From: Aeromicrobium choanae
GTDB lineage: Bacteria > Actinomycetota > Actinomycetes > Propionibacteriales > Nocardioidaceae
Assembly (NCBI RefSeq): GCF_900167475.1
Contig: NZ_LT796768.1
Coordinates: 3,348,001-3,412,000 of the forward strand
DNA: 64,000 nt
Direction of reading: 5' to 3'
Positions 9,110 through 17,831 of this stretch are shown here, piece by piece. The translations under genes and the position numbers were made by a program. The stretch's first letter is position 1. The number at the start of each line of letters is the position of its first letter. The notes under the pieces are model-generated. The model did no database searches. It worked only from the letters and a program-made list of their open reading frames with translations, and was not told where the DNA came from.

Positions 9110-10759
9110 TCAGAGGTACTGTCCCGTGTTCGCGACCGTGTCGATCGATCGACCCGGCTCGTTGCCGCCCTTGCCCGTGATGAGCGTGCGGATGAAGACG
9201 ATCCGCTCGCCCTTCTTGCCCGAGATCCGCGCCCAGTCGTCGGGGTTGGTCGTGTTGGGCAGGTCCTCGTTCTCCTTGAACTCATCGACGCACGCCTGGA
9301 GCATGTGCTGGACCCGCAGGCCCTTGCTCTGGTGGTCGAGGAAGTCCTTGATCGCCATCTTCTTCGCACGATCGACGATGTTCTGGATCATCGCGCCGGA
9401 GTTGAAGTCCTTGAAGTACAGGACCTCCTTGTCGCCACCGGCGTACGTGACCTCGAGGAACTGGTTCTCCTCGCTCTCCGTGTACATCCGCTCGACCGTG
9501 CGCTGGATCATGCCGTGGATGCAGGCCGTGCGGTCGCCGCCCCACTCGCGCAGGTCGTCCTCGTGCAGCGGCAGCGTGGTGGTGAGGTACTTGCTGAAGA
9601 TGTCGCGGGCGGCCTCGGCATCGGGGCGCTCGATCTTGATCTTCACGTCGAGGCGGCCGGGACGCAGGATCGCCGGGTCGATCATGTCCTCGCGGTTCGA
9701 GGCACCGATGACCAGCACGTTCTCGAGCCCCTCGACGCCGTCGATCTCGCTGAGCAGCTGCGGCACGATCGTGTTCTCGACGTCGGAGGAGACGCCCGAG
9801 CCGCGGGTGCGGAAGAGGGAGTCCATCTCGTCGAAGAAGACGATGACCGGGGTGCCCTCGCTGGCCTTCTCGCGCGCCCGCTGGAACACGAGGCGGATGT
9901 GCCGCTCGGTCTCGCCGACGTACTTGTTCAGCAGCTCGGGGCCCTTGATGTTGAGGAAGTAGGAGCGTCCCTCCTCCCCCGTGCGCTCGCTGACCTTCTT
10001 GGCCAGGCTCGCGGCAACCGCCTTGGCGATCATCGTCTTGCCGCAGCCGGGAGGGCCGTAGAGCAGGATGCCCTTCGGCGGCTTGAGCTCGTGCTCGACG
10101 AAGACCTCGGGATACAGGTAGGGCAGCTCGACGGCGTCCTTGATGATCTCGACCTGGTTGCCCAGCCCGCCGATGCTCGTGTAGTCGATGTCCGGGACCT
10201 CCTCGAGGACCAGCTCCTCGACCTCGGACTTCGGGATGCGCTCGTAGACGTAGCCGGCGCGGCTGTCGAGCAGCAGCGAGTCGCCCGCACGCAGGCGCTG
10301 ACCCGCGAGGACATCGGCCAGGCGCACGACCTTCTCCTCGTCGGCGTTGCCCAGGACGAGGGCGCGCTCGCCGTCGGCCATGAGCTCCTTGAGCATCACG
10401 ACCTCGCCGACCTGCTCGAACTCCAGCGCGGCGACCACGTTCATGGCCTCGTTGAGGATGACCTCCTGGCCCTTGCGCAGGCCGGCCTTGTCGACCGCGG
10501 GGCTCACGTTGACCCGCAGCTTGCGGCCTCCGGTCATCACGTCGACCGAGTCGTCGTCGTTCAGCTTGAGGAACGTGCCGAACCCCGTGGGCGGCTGCGC
10601 GAGGCGGTCGACCTCCTCCTTGAGCGCCACGATCTGGTCGCGGGCCTCACGCAGTGTGGACGTGAGGCGCTCGTTCTGAGCGGCCGTGCTGGCCAGGCGC
10701 GCCTCGACGTCCGCGAGGCGGACCTCGGCGTACCTGTCGGTGTACTCGCTACCGGTCAT
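9110..10759 (-). CDS. arc: Proteasome-associated AAA ATPase Arc/Mpa
   Basis: Hexameric unfoldase that recognises Pup and feeds substrates to the 20S core. It has 549 residues. An N-terminal coiled coil (about 15-55) binds Pup. A double OB region (about 56-185) includes [22 protein letters not shown]. The AAA module has Walker A GPPGCGKT (235-242), Walker [10 protein letters not shown] and [18 protein letters not shown]. The C terminus ends GQYL, the tail that docks into PrcA pockets. An AGGAGG ribosome site stands just before the ATG and a TAGGGT -10 lies at 10787. The downstream GNAT gene appears to be co-transcribed. Confidence 0.97.
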   Translation of the reverse strand: MTGSEYTDRYAEVRLADVEARLASTAAQNERLTSTLREARDQIVALKEEVDRLAQPPTGFGTFLKLNDDDSVDVMTGGRKLRVNVSPAVDKAGLRKGQEVILNEAMNVVAALEFEQVGEVVMLKELMADGERALVLGNADEEKVVRLADVLAGQRLRAGDSLLLDSRAGYVYERIPKSEVEELVLEEVPDIDYTSIGGLGNQVEIIKDAVELPYLYPEVFVEHELKPPKGILLYGPPGCGKTMIAKAVAASLAKKVSERTGEEGRSYFLNIKGPELLNKYVGETERHIRLVFQRAREKASEGTPVIVFFDEMDSLFRTRGSGVSSDVENTIVPQLLSEIDGVEGLENVLVIGASNREDMIDPAILRPGRLDVKIKIERPDAEAARDIFSKYLTTTLPLHEDDLREWGGDRTACIHGMIQRTVERMYTESEENQFLEVTYAGGDKEVLYFKDFNSGAMIQNIVDRAKKMAIKDFLDHQSKGLRVQHMLQACVDEFKENEDLPNTTNPDDWARISGKKGERIVFIRTLITGKGGNEPGRSIDTVANTGQYL

Positions 10760-10786
10760 GTGACACCTCCTGGAGGGGTTGCTATG

Positions 10787-10792
10787 ACCCTA
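10787..10792 (-). promoter_or_regulatory. Predicted -10 box of arc
   Basis: TAGGGT on the minus strand, 27 bases before the arc ATG. It leaves a short leader that contains the AGGAGG ribosome site, so this gene is not leaderless. Confidence 0.45.
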
Positions 10793-10851
10793 CCCGGCGA
10801 CGACGTCCTCACCAGTCCATCTCGGAACGAACGTGTTGCGATCTCGTTGCG

Positions 10852-11733
10852 TCAGTCCAGGTCGGCCGGCCGCGGGCCCACGTAGTCGGGTCCGTAGGCG
10901 CCGGGAGCGGGCCGTCGCGTCTTCGGCATCGGGCGCTGTCCGGGCGCGAGGCGCCGCGCGGTGACGAGGAAGGCGGTGTGCCCGTTCATCTTGTGGTTGG
11001 GCCGGACCGCGAGGCCCTCGAGGTGCCAGTCGCGCACGAGCGTCTCCCACGCGTGCGGCTCGGTGAACCCCGCCGACTCGCGCAGCGACTCGACGAAGCG
11101 CGACAGCTGTGTGGTGGTGGCGACGTAGCCGCAGACGATGCCGCCGGGCACCAGCCGCTCGAGCGCGAGCGGGATGCAGGTCCACGGGTCGACCATGTCG
11201 AGGATGATGCGGTCGACCTCGGGTCCGTCGGCGGCGTCGCGCAGGTCGCCGACGGTGAGGGTCCACGTGTCGGGCACGCCGTGGAGGGCCTGCTCCACGT
11301 TGGTCCGGGCCTTCTCGGCGAAGTCCTCGCGCAGCTCGTGCGACTCGAGGTGTCCCTCGGGTCCGATGGCGCGCAGCAGGTAGGAGGTCAGGCTGCCCGA
11401 GCCGGCGCCGGCCTCGATGACGCGCGCGCCGGGGAAGATGTCGGCCTGGACGAGGATCTGCGCCGCGTCCTTGGGGTAGATGATCGCGGCACCGCGCGGC
11501 ATCGAGACGACGTACTCGAACAGCAGCGGACGAAACACCTGGTAGGGGAACTCCAACGACGTCTCCACGACGATGCCCTCGGGGCGGCCGATGATGTCGT
11601 CGTGGCGGACCTGCCCCTTCTTGGTGCTGAACTCCTTGCCGGCGACGAGCTGGATGTTGTGTTTGCGGCCCTTGGGATCGGAGAGACGGATCCATTCACC
11701 CTCGACGAAGGGGCCGGTGCGTTGGTGGTTCAT
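10852..11733 (-). CDS. trmI: tRNA (adenine-58-N1)-methyltransferase TrmI
   Basis: Methylates N1 of A58 in the T-loop of tRNAs using S-adenosylmethionine. The 293-residue product has an N-terminal beta-barrel part (EGEWIRLSDPKGRKHN) and a Rossmann methyltransferase domain with ARVIEAGAGSGSLTSYLLRA and ILDMVDPWTCIPLALERLVPGG. The same gene neighbours the proteasome genes in mycobacteria, so synteny supports the call. The ATG overlaps the stop of the upstream M50 gene by four bases (ATGA), so the two are translationally coupled. It precedes arc by 92 bp. Confidence 0.93.
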   Translation of the reverse strand: MNHQRTGPFVEGEWIRLSDPKGRKHNIQLVAGKEFSTKKGQVRHDDIIGRPEGIVVETSLEFPYQVFRPLLFEYVVSMPRGAAIIYPKDAAQILVQADIFPGARVIEAGAGSGSLTSYLLRAIGPEGHLESHELREDFAEKARTNVEQALHGVPDTWTLTVGDLRDAADGPEVDRIILDMVDPWTCIPLALERLVPGGIVCGYVATTTQLSRFVESLRESAGFTEPHAWETLVRDWHLEGLAVRPNHKMNGHTAFLVTARRLAPGQRPMPKTRRPAPGAYGPDYVGPRPADLD

Positions 11734-12647
11734 CCGGCTTCACGATAGGCGCGGTCCACCGAGGACGCGAAGAGGGTTCCCACCACGGTCCCCCGGCCGT
11801 CCACCAGCGCATAGGCGTTGGAGGGGTTCTCGGCCATCGCGACCAGCAGGTCGCGGCCCTTGAGGTCGACCGAGATCGGCACGGCGTCGTTCGGCGGGGT
11901 CTCGGGCCGCATCAGCTGCTCGGCCCTGAGGGCGCCGATCCGCGCCAGCGCGACGCCCTGGCGCAAGGCGTAGGAGGCGCCCTGCCAGAGGAAGAGCGCG
12001 ACGGCCAGCAGCAGCAGAGCGCGACCGATCGCGAAGGTGTCCTCACCGAACAGCATCGAGACCGCGATGGCCATGAGGGCGAGGGCGGCGGCGCGGCCGA
12101 TCCAGCCGGCGACGCGAACGCCCTTGGCCTCGCTGCCCGTGGTGGCCCAGATCAGGGCGCGCAGCACGCGCCCGCCGTCGAGCGGCAGGCCCGGGAGCAT
12201 GTTGAAGGCCGCGATCAGCAGGTTGATGAAGCCGACGGACCAGAGCACCGAGTACGTGGCGCCGGAGGTCACCTGCGCTCCCCACAGCGCGGCGAGGCCG
12301 ATGACGAAGGAGGTCACCGGGCCGACGATCGAGGTGACGAGCTCCTGCCACGGGTGGCGCGAGTCGCCCTCGATGCGGGTCTCGCCGCCGAGCAGATGCA
12401 GCTCCACCGAGGAGACGCTCATGCCGAACCACAGGGCCGCTGCGAGGTGCGCGAGTTCGTGCAGGAGCACTGACACGTAGAGGCTCAGGACGAAGACGAC
12501 GGCGGTCAGGTAGGGGTTCGGTCCCGCGCCGAGGGACTCGAACTGCGGCGCGAAGACGATCACCAGGATGACGCCCATCACCAGCAAGGAGGGGCGCACG
12601 ATGATGTCCGCGCCCGCGATGCGCGCGATGCGCCAACCGCCACTCAT
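11730..12647 (-). CDS. Site-2 protease-type M50 membrane metalloprotease
   Basis: A 305-residue intramembrane zinc protease. Hydrophobic segments span about 18-35, 45-68, 105-130, 138-152 and 185-220. The zinc-binding HELAH is at 63-67 and the third ligand motif NMLPGLPLDGGR at 149-160. A C-terminal half-CBS-like region (about 240-305, AYALVDGRGTVVGTLF) replaces the tandem CBS pair seen in some relatives. It is co-transcribed with trmI through a four-base overlap. A TAGGTT hexamer six bases before the ATG suggests a leaderless message. Substrates are unknown; the family often cleaves anti-sigma factors or membrane regulators. Confidence 0.9.
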   Translation of the reverse strand: MSGGWRIARIAGADIIVRPSLLVMGVILVIVFAPQFESLGAGPNPYLTAVVFVLSLYVSVLLHELAHLAAALWFGMSVSSVELHLLGGETRIEGDSRHPWQELVTSIVGPVTSFVIGLAALWGAQVTSGATYSVLWSVGFINLLIAAFNMLPGLPLDGGRVLRALIWATTGSEAKGVRVAGWIGRAAALALMAIAVSMLFGEDTFAIGRALLLLAVALFLWQGASYALRQGVALARIGALRAEQLMRPETPPNDAVPISVDLKGRDLLVAMAENPSNAYALVDGRGTVVGTLFASSVDRAYREAG

Positions 12648-12653
12648 GGGTAC

Positions 12654-12659
12654 AACCTA
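12654..12659 (-). promoter_or_regulatory. Predicted -10 box of the M50-trmI unit (leaderless)
   Basis: TAGGTT on the minus strand, six bases (GTACCC) before the ATG of the M50 protease. It lies just downstream of the HAD terminator hairpin. Confidence 0.55.
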
Positions 12660-12687
12660 CTGGCGGCGTGCCGGGCAGCCGTTCTTT

Positions 12688-12705
12688 CGTCCGCTCTCGC
12701 GGACG
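12688..12705 (-). terminator. Terminator hairpin after the HAD gene
   Basis: Perfect 7-bp stem CGTCCGC / GCGGACG around TCTC. It starts seven bases past the stop codon of the HAD phosphatase gene and lies before the promoter of the next unit. Confidence 0.55.
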
Positions 12706-12711
12706 TCGTGT

Positions 12712-13464
12712 TCACTCCGGTCCGCGGTCGGCGAGCCGGGCGAGGTCGGCGACGCTGAGGTGGGTGAGGCTGGTGACGATCGTGCGGCGTGGCGCCTCGG
12801 GCACGTTCACGGCGTGCGGCACGGCCACGACGTGGCACCCGGCAGCGTTCGCGGACGCGGCGCCGGTGCGCGAGTCCTCGATCGCGACGCAGTCTGCCGC
12901 CTCGACGCCGAGCAGTCGCGCTGCCTTCAGGTAGGGCTCGGGGTGGGGCTTGCCGTGGGTGACGCTGTCCCCCGTGACGACGGCGTCGAACCCGAGGGCG
13001 TCCACGACCGGCTCGGCGATGTAGGCGTAGGACATCGTCACGAGCGCCTGCGGAACGCCGGCCTCGCGCAAAGCCGTGATCAGCTCGACGGCACCGGGCC
13101 GCCAGTCCTGCTTCTCCCGCAGGCCGGCCGCGACCCGACCGCCGAGCCAGTCGACGATCTCGTCAGGCTCCATGTCGGACCCGATGCGCCGCTTGATGTA
13201 GACGGCCGCCTCCCGGAGGTCGCTGCCCACGAGCGTGAGCGCGTCCTCCTCGGTCCAGACGGCGTCGTGCTGCGCGGCGAGTTCGTACTCGCCGTTGATC
13301 CACAGCGGCTCGGTGTCGACGATCGTGCCGTCCATGTCCCACAGGACCGCTGCGGGGAGCCGGATCTCACCGTCCGCCAGCGGCTTTGCTGACGCTGGCG
13401 TTGGGTCGGTACTCACGGACGTCCCACGGATCTCGCGAAGATCGGGTTTCGGCATGCTGACCAT
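12712..13464 (-). CDS. HAD-superfamily phosphatase
   Basis: A 250-residue haloacid-dehalogenase-type hydrolase, probably a small-metabolite phosphatase of the beta-phosphoglucomutase-like group. Motif I is VLWDMDGTIVDTEP (nucleophile Asp43, acid/base Asp45). Motif II is LVTMSYA, the lysine of motif III is in THGKPHPEPYLKAA, and motif IV is CVAIEDSRTGAASANAAG. The first 35 residues are not conserved-looking; ATG at 13455 or GTG at 13416 are alternative starts, and a GGAAG lies before the first ATG. It is transcribed alone, between two hairpins. The substrate cannot be read from sequence. Confidence 0.85.
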   Translation of the reverse strand: MVSMPKPDLREIRGTSVSTDPTPASAKPLADGEIRLPAAVLWDMDGTIVDTEPLWINGEYELAAQHDAVWTEEDALTLVGSDLREAAVYIKRRIGSDMEPDEIVDWLGGRVAAGLREKQDWRPGAVELITALREAGVPQALVTMSYAYIAEPVVDALGFDAVVTGDSVTHGKPHPEPYLKAARLLGVEAADCVAIEDSRTGAASANAAGCHVVAVPHAVNVPEAPRRTIVTSLTHLSVADLARLADRGPE

Positions 13465-13551
13465 TCTTCCAGCGGCACACCCAGCGGCACAGTTCAGATG
13501 TCACCTGTCCGTGCAGCAGACCCGGGAGCTTCACCACGACGTCCGTGGACG

Positions 13552-13581
13552 GTGGCCACGGCCGAGTTCGACCGTGGCCAC
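13552..13581 (-). terminator. Terminator hairpin after the GNAT gene
   Basis: Perfect 10-bp inverted repeat GTGGCCACGG / CCGTGGCCAC with a 10-base loop that can itself pair over three bases (CGA/TCG). It lies nine bases past the stop codon of the GNAT gene. Confidence 0.65.
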
Positions 13582-13589
13582 AGTCGGGT

Positions 13590-14108
13590 TCACATCGCGG
13601 CGACTGCCGGCTCTCGACTGGTCAGTGCCACCAGGTCGTTCCCGTCGATGCGGTAGGTCTCCCACACGTCCATCTGGTCGCCGCCGTGACTCACGAGGGC
13701 GCTGCGCAGGGGGTTGCTGCTGATCACCTGACCCTCCACTCGGGTGTAGCCCTGATCAACGGCGAGTCGTGCGAGTTCGGACATCAGGATCAGACCCGTG
13801 CCATGGCCCCTGTCCTCGGGGTCCACGTAGAAGTCCTCGACGTGGATGCCCGGGGCGGCGTCCCACGTCGAGTACGTGCGGTACCACAGCACCATCCCGG
13901 TGACGCGCCCGTCCCGCTCGGCCACGTGGGCCCTCAGGGTGGGATCGGTTCCGAAGAGCTGGATGCGAAGGATGGGCCAGGTCATCCGACAGGATTGACC
14001 TTCGCCGTGGAAATCGGCCAAGGCCTGGATCATCTCGGCCAGTTTGGGCACGTCGGTTACCAGGGCCGGACGGACGTGGGTGGACTGGGAGCGGGGGTAG
14101 TTCCTCAT
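13590..14108 (-). CDS. GNAT-family N-acetyltransferase
   Basis: A 172-residue acetyltransferase of the spermidine/diamine-acetyltransferase-like type. It has VRPALVTDVPKLAEMIQALADFH at the start, then VTGMVLWYRTYSTWDAAPGIHVEDFYVDPEDRGHG (strand pair plus the R-G-H-G-T-G CoA loop), and VEGQVISSNPLRSALVSHGG. An AAAGGAC ribosome site precedes the ATG. It is a single-gene unit with a strong hairpin after it. The substrate is unknown; an amine or amino acid is plausible from the family. Confidence 0.85.
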   Translation of the reverse strand: MRNYPRSQSTHVRPALVTDVPKLAEMIQALADFHGEGQSCRMTWPILRIQLFGTDPTLRAHVAERDGRVTGMVLWYRTYSTWDAAPGIHVEDFYVDPEDRGHGTGLILMSELARLAVDQGYTRVEGQVISSNPLRSALVSHGGDQMDVWETYRIDGNDLVALTSREPAVAAM

Positions 14109-14169
14109 GGGGTGTCCTTTTCACGGGGACGGAGCACTTGACTCCGTGCTGTGTCTCAGGACATTGCCA

Positions 14170-15525
14170 TCAAAAGTCTGATGAGCCATAGGCGCTGTGC
14201 AGTAGTTGGACTCGCAGGACGAAACGTTCGGAGTCCTCGTCTCGCGTGGGCACACAGATCGTCGTGGCGACGGACGCATCGAGACCCAGGGCAGTCTGCG
14301 CCTCGTCGTCGATCAGCAGCTTCGCCTGCTCAGCCTCGTCGGGCTTGAACATGGCGACAAAGACCCATGCCGAGAGTCGTCCCCATCGCACGTTGGGGAA
14401 CATCATCTCCAGGCGCCGGGCGACGACGAACATGGTCTCGTCCTCACGGGCTTGAGTGTCTGCTGGGAGAACGTCCACACGGACTGCGGCGTCACCGCTC
14501 GTGGTGGCAGCGCGCAGGAGGTCCATGGTCTCGCGCTGATTGAGGGTCTGAGTGGCTGGGTCGTGGCCGGCGAGGCTTCCGGAGATCGACGGGAACGATG
14601 ACTGGCTCACGCTGGACCGCACAGGCCGCAGCATCACGACCCAATCGCTTCGACCTGTCCGCGAGGTGGGATCGACCTTGTGAATGTGGGCGGATGTGCG
14701 CATTCGCCCACCCAGAAGGTCGAGGTCGATCGGTTGGCCATCCTCGAACGGAAGGGGACGACCGAGAATCTGCGCCGCGGTGAGGTCGCGTTGTGGCCGC
14801 TGTCCCATCAGTTCGATGAGGCGATCGGCTGTTCCGTTCCAGTCCTTCAGCCGGCCCAGGTGGTCGAACACGAACAAGAAGACGCCGATGGAGTTGAGCA
14901 GACTGTCCGCGCGGGCTCTCGAGTTGCTCCAATCGTCGGGGTGGCGCGCCACCCAGACTGCGAAGAGGGCGGCCAGGACGACCACGAACTGGGTCTGCTC
15001 GCTGGCTGCGACCTCCATCGCGATGATCGCGATCACCAGGACCTGGGACGTGAGGACGAAGATCCGAACGCGACGTTGAGGGTGACGTTGACGGACGTTC
15101 AACGTCAGAATCACGCTCAGCAGCAGGGCGAAGCAGTAGGCCGCGTGGGCGATGAACGGCGCGGTCCGACGGAACTCGGCCGAGGAAAGCTCCGGGTGCA
15201 CCACCAAGCGGACGAACACGATCACCATCGGCTCGACGAAGAACACGATCGTCACCAGGGTGGGTATCGACCATCGACCCGACACGAGGCGCTGGGCGGC
15301 CACGAAGGCAGCGGCTGCGGCAGAGGCGGCGGCCGCGAGAATGCAGGCGTTCGCGCTGGAGTTGGAGCCGGGCTCGGCGTAGTTCCACGCAGCGCCGACC
15401 GACCAGAGAGCGGCTGCAATGCACAGGATCGCGATCGGCCGCGCGGCCGCGGAGGCGCGCACCGACAGAAGGCAGCAGGCAGCGACCAGAGCGATGGAGG
15501 CTGCAGCCAGATTGGCTCCGATCAC
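14170..15525 (-). CDS. Seven-TM PAS protein with decayed GGDEF-like domain
   Basis: A 451-residue membrane protein I cannot assign to a named family. Seven hydrophobic segments (about 4-22, 30-47, 62-78, 88-109, 121-143, 155-173, 178-194) form a 7TM sensor-like region. A PAS-like domain follows (about 205-300, SIGVFLFVFDHLGRLKDWNG). The C-terminal 120 residues look like a diguanylate cyclase fold: DPATQTLNQRETMDLL (322-337) resembles the DxLTxLxNRR entry, and WGRLSAWVFVAMF (381-393) stands where RxGGDEF belongs. The catalytic GGDEF residues are absent, so it would bind or sense rather than make c-di-GMP. The start is GTG at 15525, without a clear ribosome site. Base composition is visibly lower in G+C than its neighbours. 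Confidence 0.65.
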   Translation of the reverse strand: MIGANLAAASIALVAACCLLSVRASAAARPIAILCIAAALWSVGAAWNYAEPGSNSSANACILAAAASAAAAAFVAAQRLVSGRWSIPTLVTIVFFVEPMVIVFVRLVVHPELSSAEFRRTAPFIAHAAYCFALLLSVILTLNVRQRHPQRRVRIFVLTSQVLVIAIIAMEVAASEQTQFVVVLAALFAVWVARHPDDWSNSRARADSLLNSIGVFLFVFDHLGRLKDWNGTADRLIELMGQRPQRDLTAAQILGRPLPFEDGQPIDLDLLGGRMRTSAHIHKVDPTSRTGRSDWVVMLRPVRSSVSQSSFPSISGSLAGHDPATQTLNQRETMDLLRAATTSGDAAVRVDVLPADTQAREDETMFVVARRLEMMFPNVRWGRLSAWVFVAMFKPDEAEQAKLLIDDEAQTALGLDASVATTICVPTRDEDSERFVLRVQLLHSAYGSSDF

Positions 15526-15867
15526 CCCGTCATTGTGTCAGGCGGAGCAATGTTCAAACGATGGAACGACGCACGCAGCACGCCGGGCTCCTTGCAAAAT
15601 GCCCACAGGACGAGATGACGGCCGGGGTGCGAGCCGTCAGGACAGTCGTCGTAGAACACCTTTTGCGGATCGCGACCACGCCGGCGAGTTGGGGCAGGAG
15701 CGTCGGGCAGATTGACGCCGATATCTCAGTACTCACCACGCCACTTTCCTTGCGCGTCTGAACGTCACCAGCGAGTACCGGAACGCTTTGAGCCGCGGCC
15801 GGGGTGTTGTTGCTGGTCGATGATCCGCGCGGATGCACGACGACCAGGCGTGTCACCCAGCGAGTGC
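15526..15867. other. 342-bp intergenic stretch without a recognised gene
   Basis: Lies between the Nudix gene and the 7TM-PAS gene. It contains short open frames on both strands (for example 15561-15761 plus), but none has a ribosome site, a recognisable domain or actinobacterial third-position bias. It is less G+C-rich than flanking DNA. It may hold the promoter of the 7TM-PAS gene and gene remnants; nothing firmer can be said. Confidence 0.4.
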
Positions 15868-16602
15868 TCAGCGCCAGGCGAACGTCGGCTGCTCGAGATC
15901 GTCCACCCGGGTCGGGTCCCCCTCGAGTCCCAGCCGACGGAACTGGAGCAGGACGGCCGCGGTCGGCGCATGGACGCGGTCGGTGTCCCCCAACGGGATC
16001 TGGACCACCGGTCGATCGCTCTCCGGGATGTCCAGGAACCGCGGGGAGTCGCTCCGCATCAGCTGGTGGAGGCCGACCCGGTAGACCGCGAGAACCTCGT
16101 CGGGCGACGGCCGCAGGTCGAGCGGTCCCCCGCCCCACACCACGACCGGGGTGATCACATAGCCCGATCGCGTCGGGTAGTCGTCCAGCAGTCCGAGCAC
16201 GTCGTCGCGACTCAGCCTGACGCCGAGCTCTTCGTCCGTCTCCCGGAGCGCCGCCTCGACGGCGTCCTCCCCCTCGTCGATCCGACCGCCGGGCAGCGCC
16301 CACTGACCCGAGTGCGTGCGCAGACGGCCGGACCGCCGACTCAGGAGGAAGGCCGCACCGCCGGAGACGTCGCCCATGCGCCCGTCGAGCTCATGAGCAC
16401 CCGGGGCCACGTCGTCGGCAGCGTCCCGGGGAGGATCGACTCGGCTCTCGCCCGCCTCGGAGTCGACGAGGACGACGGCCACCGCCGCGTGGCGGCGGCC
16501 CTCCAGGTCGGCCGCCCGGCGCTCGTGTCCTGCGAGGTGGCCGGCGATCCGTTGACGGAGCGCCGAGTCGTAGTGCACAGGCGTCGGAAGAGTGATGCTC
16601 AT
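15868..16602 (-). CDS. Nudix hydrolase, CoA pyrophosphatase-like
   Basis: A 244-residue hydrolase of nucleoside-diphosphate-linked compounds. The Nudix box GRIDEGEDAVEAALRETDEE (from residue 107, ending LGV) keeps the metal-binding Glu residues. The preceding LLSRRSGRLRTHSGQWALPGG resembles the CoA-pyrophosphatase (NudL-like) subgroup. I choose the ATG at 16602 because it overlaps the stop of the upstream flavoprotein gene by four bases (ATGA). A longer frame upstream would overlap that gene heavily. The two genes therefore form one operon. CoA as substrate is inferred from the subgroup only. Confidence 0.85.
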   Translation of the reverse strand: MSITLPTPVHYDSALRQRIAGHLAGHERRAADLEGRRHAAVAVVLVDSEAGESRVDPPRDAADDVAPGAHELDGRMGDVSGGAAFLLSRRSGRLRTHSGQWALPGGRIDEGEDAVEAALRETDEELGVRLSRDDVLGLLDDYPTRSGYVITPVVVWGGGPLDLRPSPDEVLAVYRVGLHQLMRSDSPRFLDIPESDRPVVQIPLGDTDRVHAPTAAVLLQFRRLGLEGDPTRVDDLEQPTFAWR

Positions 16603-17672
16603 GGCCCCATTCTCTCGCCAGCAGACAGGAGGGCTCCGAGAACCTCCGCCACCGGTGCGCTCGTGGCATGACGCCACTGCTCCCCCGCCCAGAGATTGAG
16701 TGCCGATGAGTCGTTCGCCGCGACGGCTGCGGCACGGAGCGGCCGGGTGAGATGGTGCAGGGCCGGATACCCGCTGGGGGCCGCCTTGTCGTGGTCGAGC
16801 ACGAAGCGGTTCACCAGGGCTCTCGCCGGTCGGCCGGTGAACGCGCGAGTGTGGGTGGTCGAGGTGTACTGCGGGTCGGCGAGCGCGTTCTTGTGGAGGT
16901 CGGAGGCGCCGCTCTCGGGGGTGCGGAGCACCGCGGTGCCCACCGTGACGGCGGACGCTCCCGCTGCCAGTGCGAGCTCGACGTCGCGCGACGAGGCGAT
17001 GCCGCCGGCGGCCACGAGCGGGAGCGACACCGCGCCGGCCACCTCCTCGACCAGCTGGGGCAACGGGACGTCTGCGGGCGAGGCGTCAGCGTCCCAGACG
17101 CCCGAGTGCCCGCCCGCGGCGAAGCCCTGGACCAGGACAGCATCGACGCCGGCCGCCTCCGCACGTCGCGCCTCCTGTGACGAGGTCACGGTCTGCACGA
17201 GGACCGACCCGGCGCGGCGGAGGGCCTCGAGCACGGCCGCCGACGGGAGGCCGAACGTGAAGCTCACCACCGGGACCGGCTCGGCGACCAGCGCGGCGAT
17301 CTTCGCGTCCCACGCGTCGTCGTCCTCGCGCAGCGCCACGGGTGCGGCCTCGTGGTGGAGTCGCGCCGCGGTGGGCGCCAAGGAGCGCGCGTAGACCTCG
17401 TTGGCCTCTGCCGTGATCGGGTGAACGTTCGGCACGAAGAGGTTGACGCCGAACAGCTCCGTGCCGGCGGCGCGCACCTCGCGCACCTCGCGCGTCATCG
17501 CCTCGGCGCTCGTGTACCCCGCGGCCAGCTGGGCGAAGTGGCCCGCACGGGCTGCGGCGATGACGAGGCGGGGTGTCGACGGTCCGCCCGCCATCGGCGC
17601 GACCCAGACCGGCTTGCTCCGGTCGAGCGGCGCGGGCAGGGGGCGGCTCGAGGTGGGCGCTGGGGACTGCAT
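16599..17672 (-). CDS. Nitronate monooxygenase-like flavoprotein (NPD family)
   Basis: A 357-residue TIM-barrel FMN enzyme of the 2-nitropropane dioxygenase family, which oxidises alkyl nitronates. Features seen: WVAPMAGGPSTPRLVIAAA at the N terminus, FGVNLFVPN, VVSFTFGLPS, VDAVLVQGFAAGGHSG (phosphate/FMN loop with the catalytic-region His) and LVAAGGIASSRDVELALAAGA. I place the start at ATG 17672, preceded by GAGAGGAACGAG; a TTG-initiated frame runs 17 codons further upstream. A TACGTT -10 lies at 17722. The family includes many members of unknown substrate. Confidence 0.85.
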   Translation of the reverse strand: MQSPAPTSSRPLPAPLDRSKPVWVAPMAGGPSTPRLVIAAARAGHFAQLAAGYTSAEAMTREVREVRAAGTELFGVNLFVPNVHPITAEANEVYARSLAPTAARLHHEAAPVALREDDDAWDAKIAALVAEPVPVVSFTFGLPSAAVLEALRRAGSVLVQTVTSSQEARRAEAAGVDAVLVQGFAAGGHSGVWDADASPADVPLPQLVEEVAGAVSLPLVAAGGIASSRDVELALAAGASAVTVGTAVLRTPESGASDLHKNALADPQYTSTTHTRAFTGRPARALVNRFVLDHDKAAPSGYPALHHLTRPLRAAAVAANDSSALNLWAGEQWRHATSAPVAEVLGALLSAGERMGP

Positions 17673-17721
17673 CTCGTTCCTCTCGTCGGAGCGGTGCTCA
17701 TCCGCGAAGGAGGGCGTCTCC

Positions 17722-17727
17722 AACGTA
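17722..17727 (-). promoter_or_regulatory. Predicted -10 box of the NPD-Nudix unit
   Basis: TACGTT on the minus strand, about 50 bases before the chosen ATG, in the divergent region shared with the TauE-type gene. Confidence 0.4.
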
Positions 17728-17785
17728 ACCGTCCCGGAACCACGTCCACGTTCCGGACACCCGCCGCCATGGCCTCAAACTCTCG

Positions 17786-17791
17786 TAACCT
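17786..17791 (+). promoter_or_regulatory. Possible -10 box of the TauE/SafE-type gene
   Basis: TAACCT, 40 bases before ATG 17832. If used, it excludes the upstream in-frame ATG at 17769 and supports a start at 17826 or 17832. Confidence 0.35.
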
Positions 17792-17831
17792 ACTCGTGTT
17801 TGACCACAACGGACGTCGAAGGCGGGTGGGC

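Noticed and set aside
15554..16303. Minus-strand frame of 249 codons across the Nudix 3' end and the following gap
   Set aside because: First two thirds are an Arg/Gly-rich shadow of the Nudix gene; the rest has no domain or start signal.
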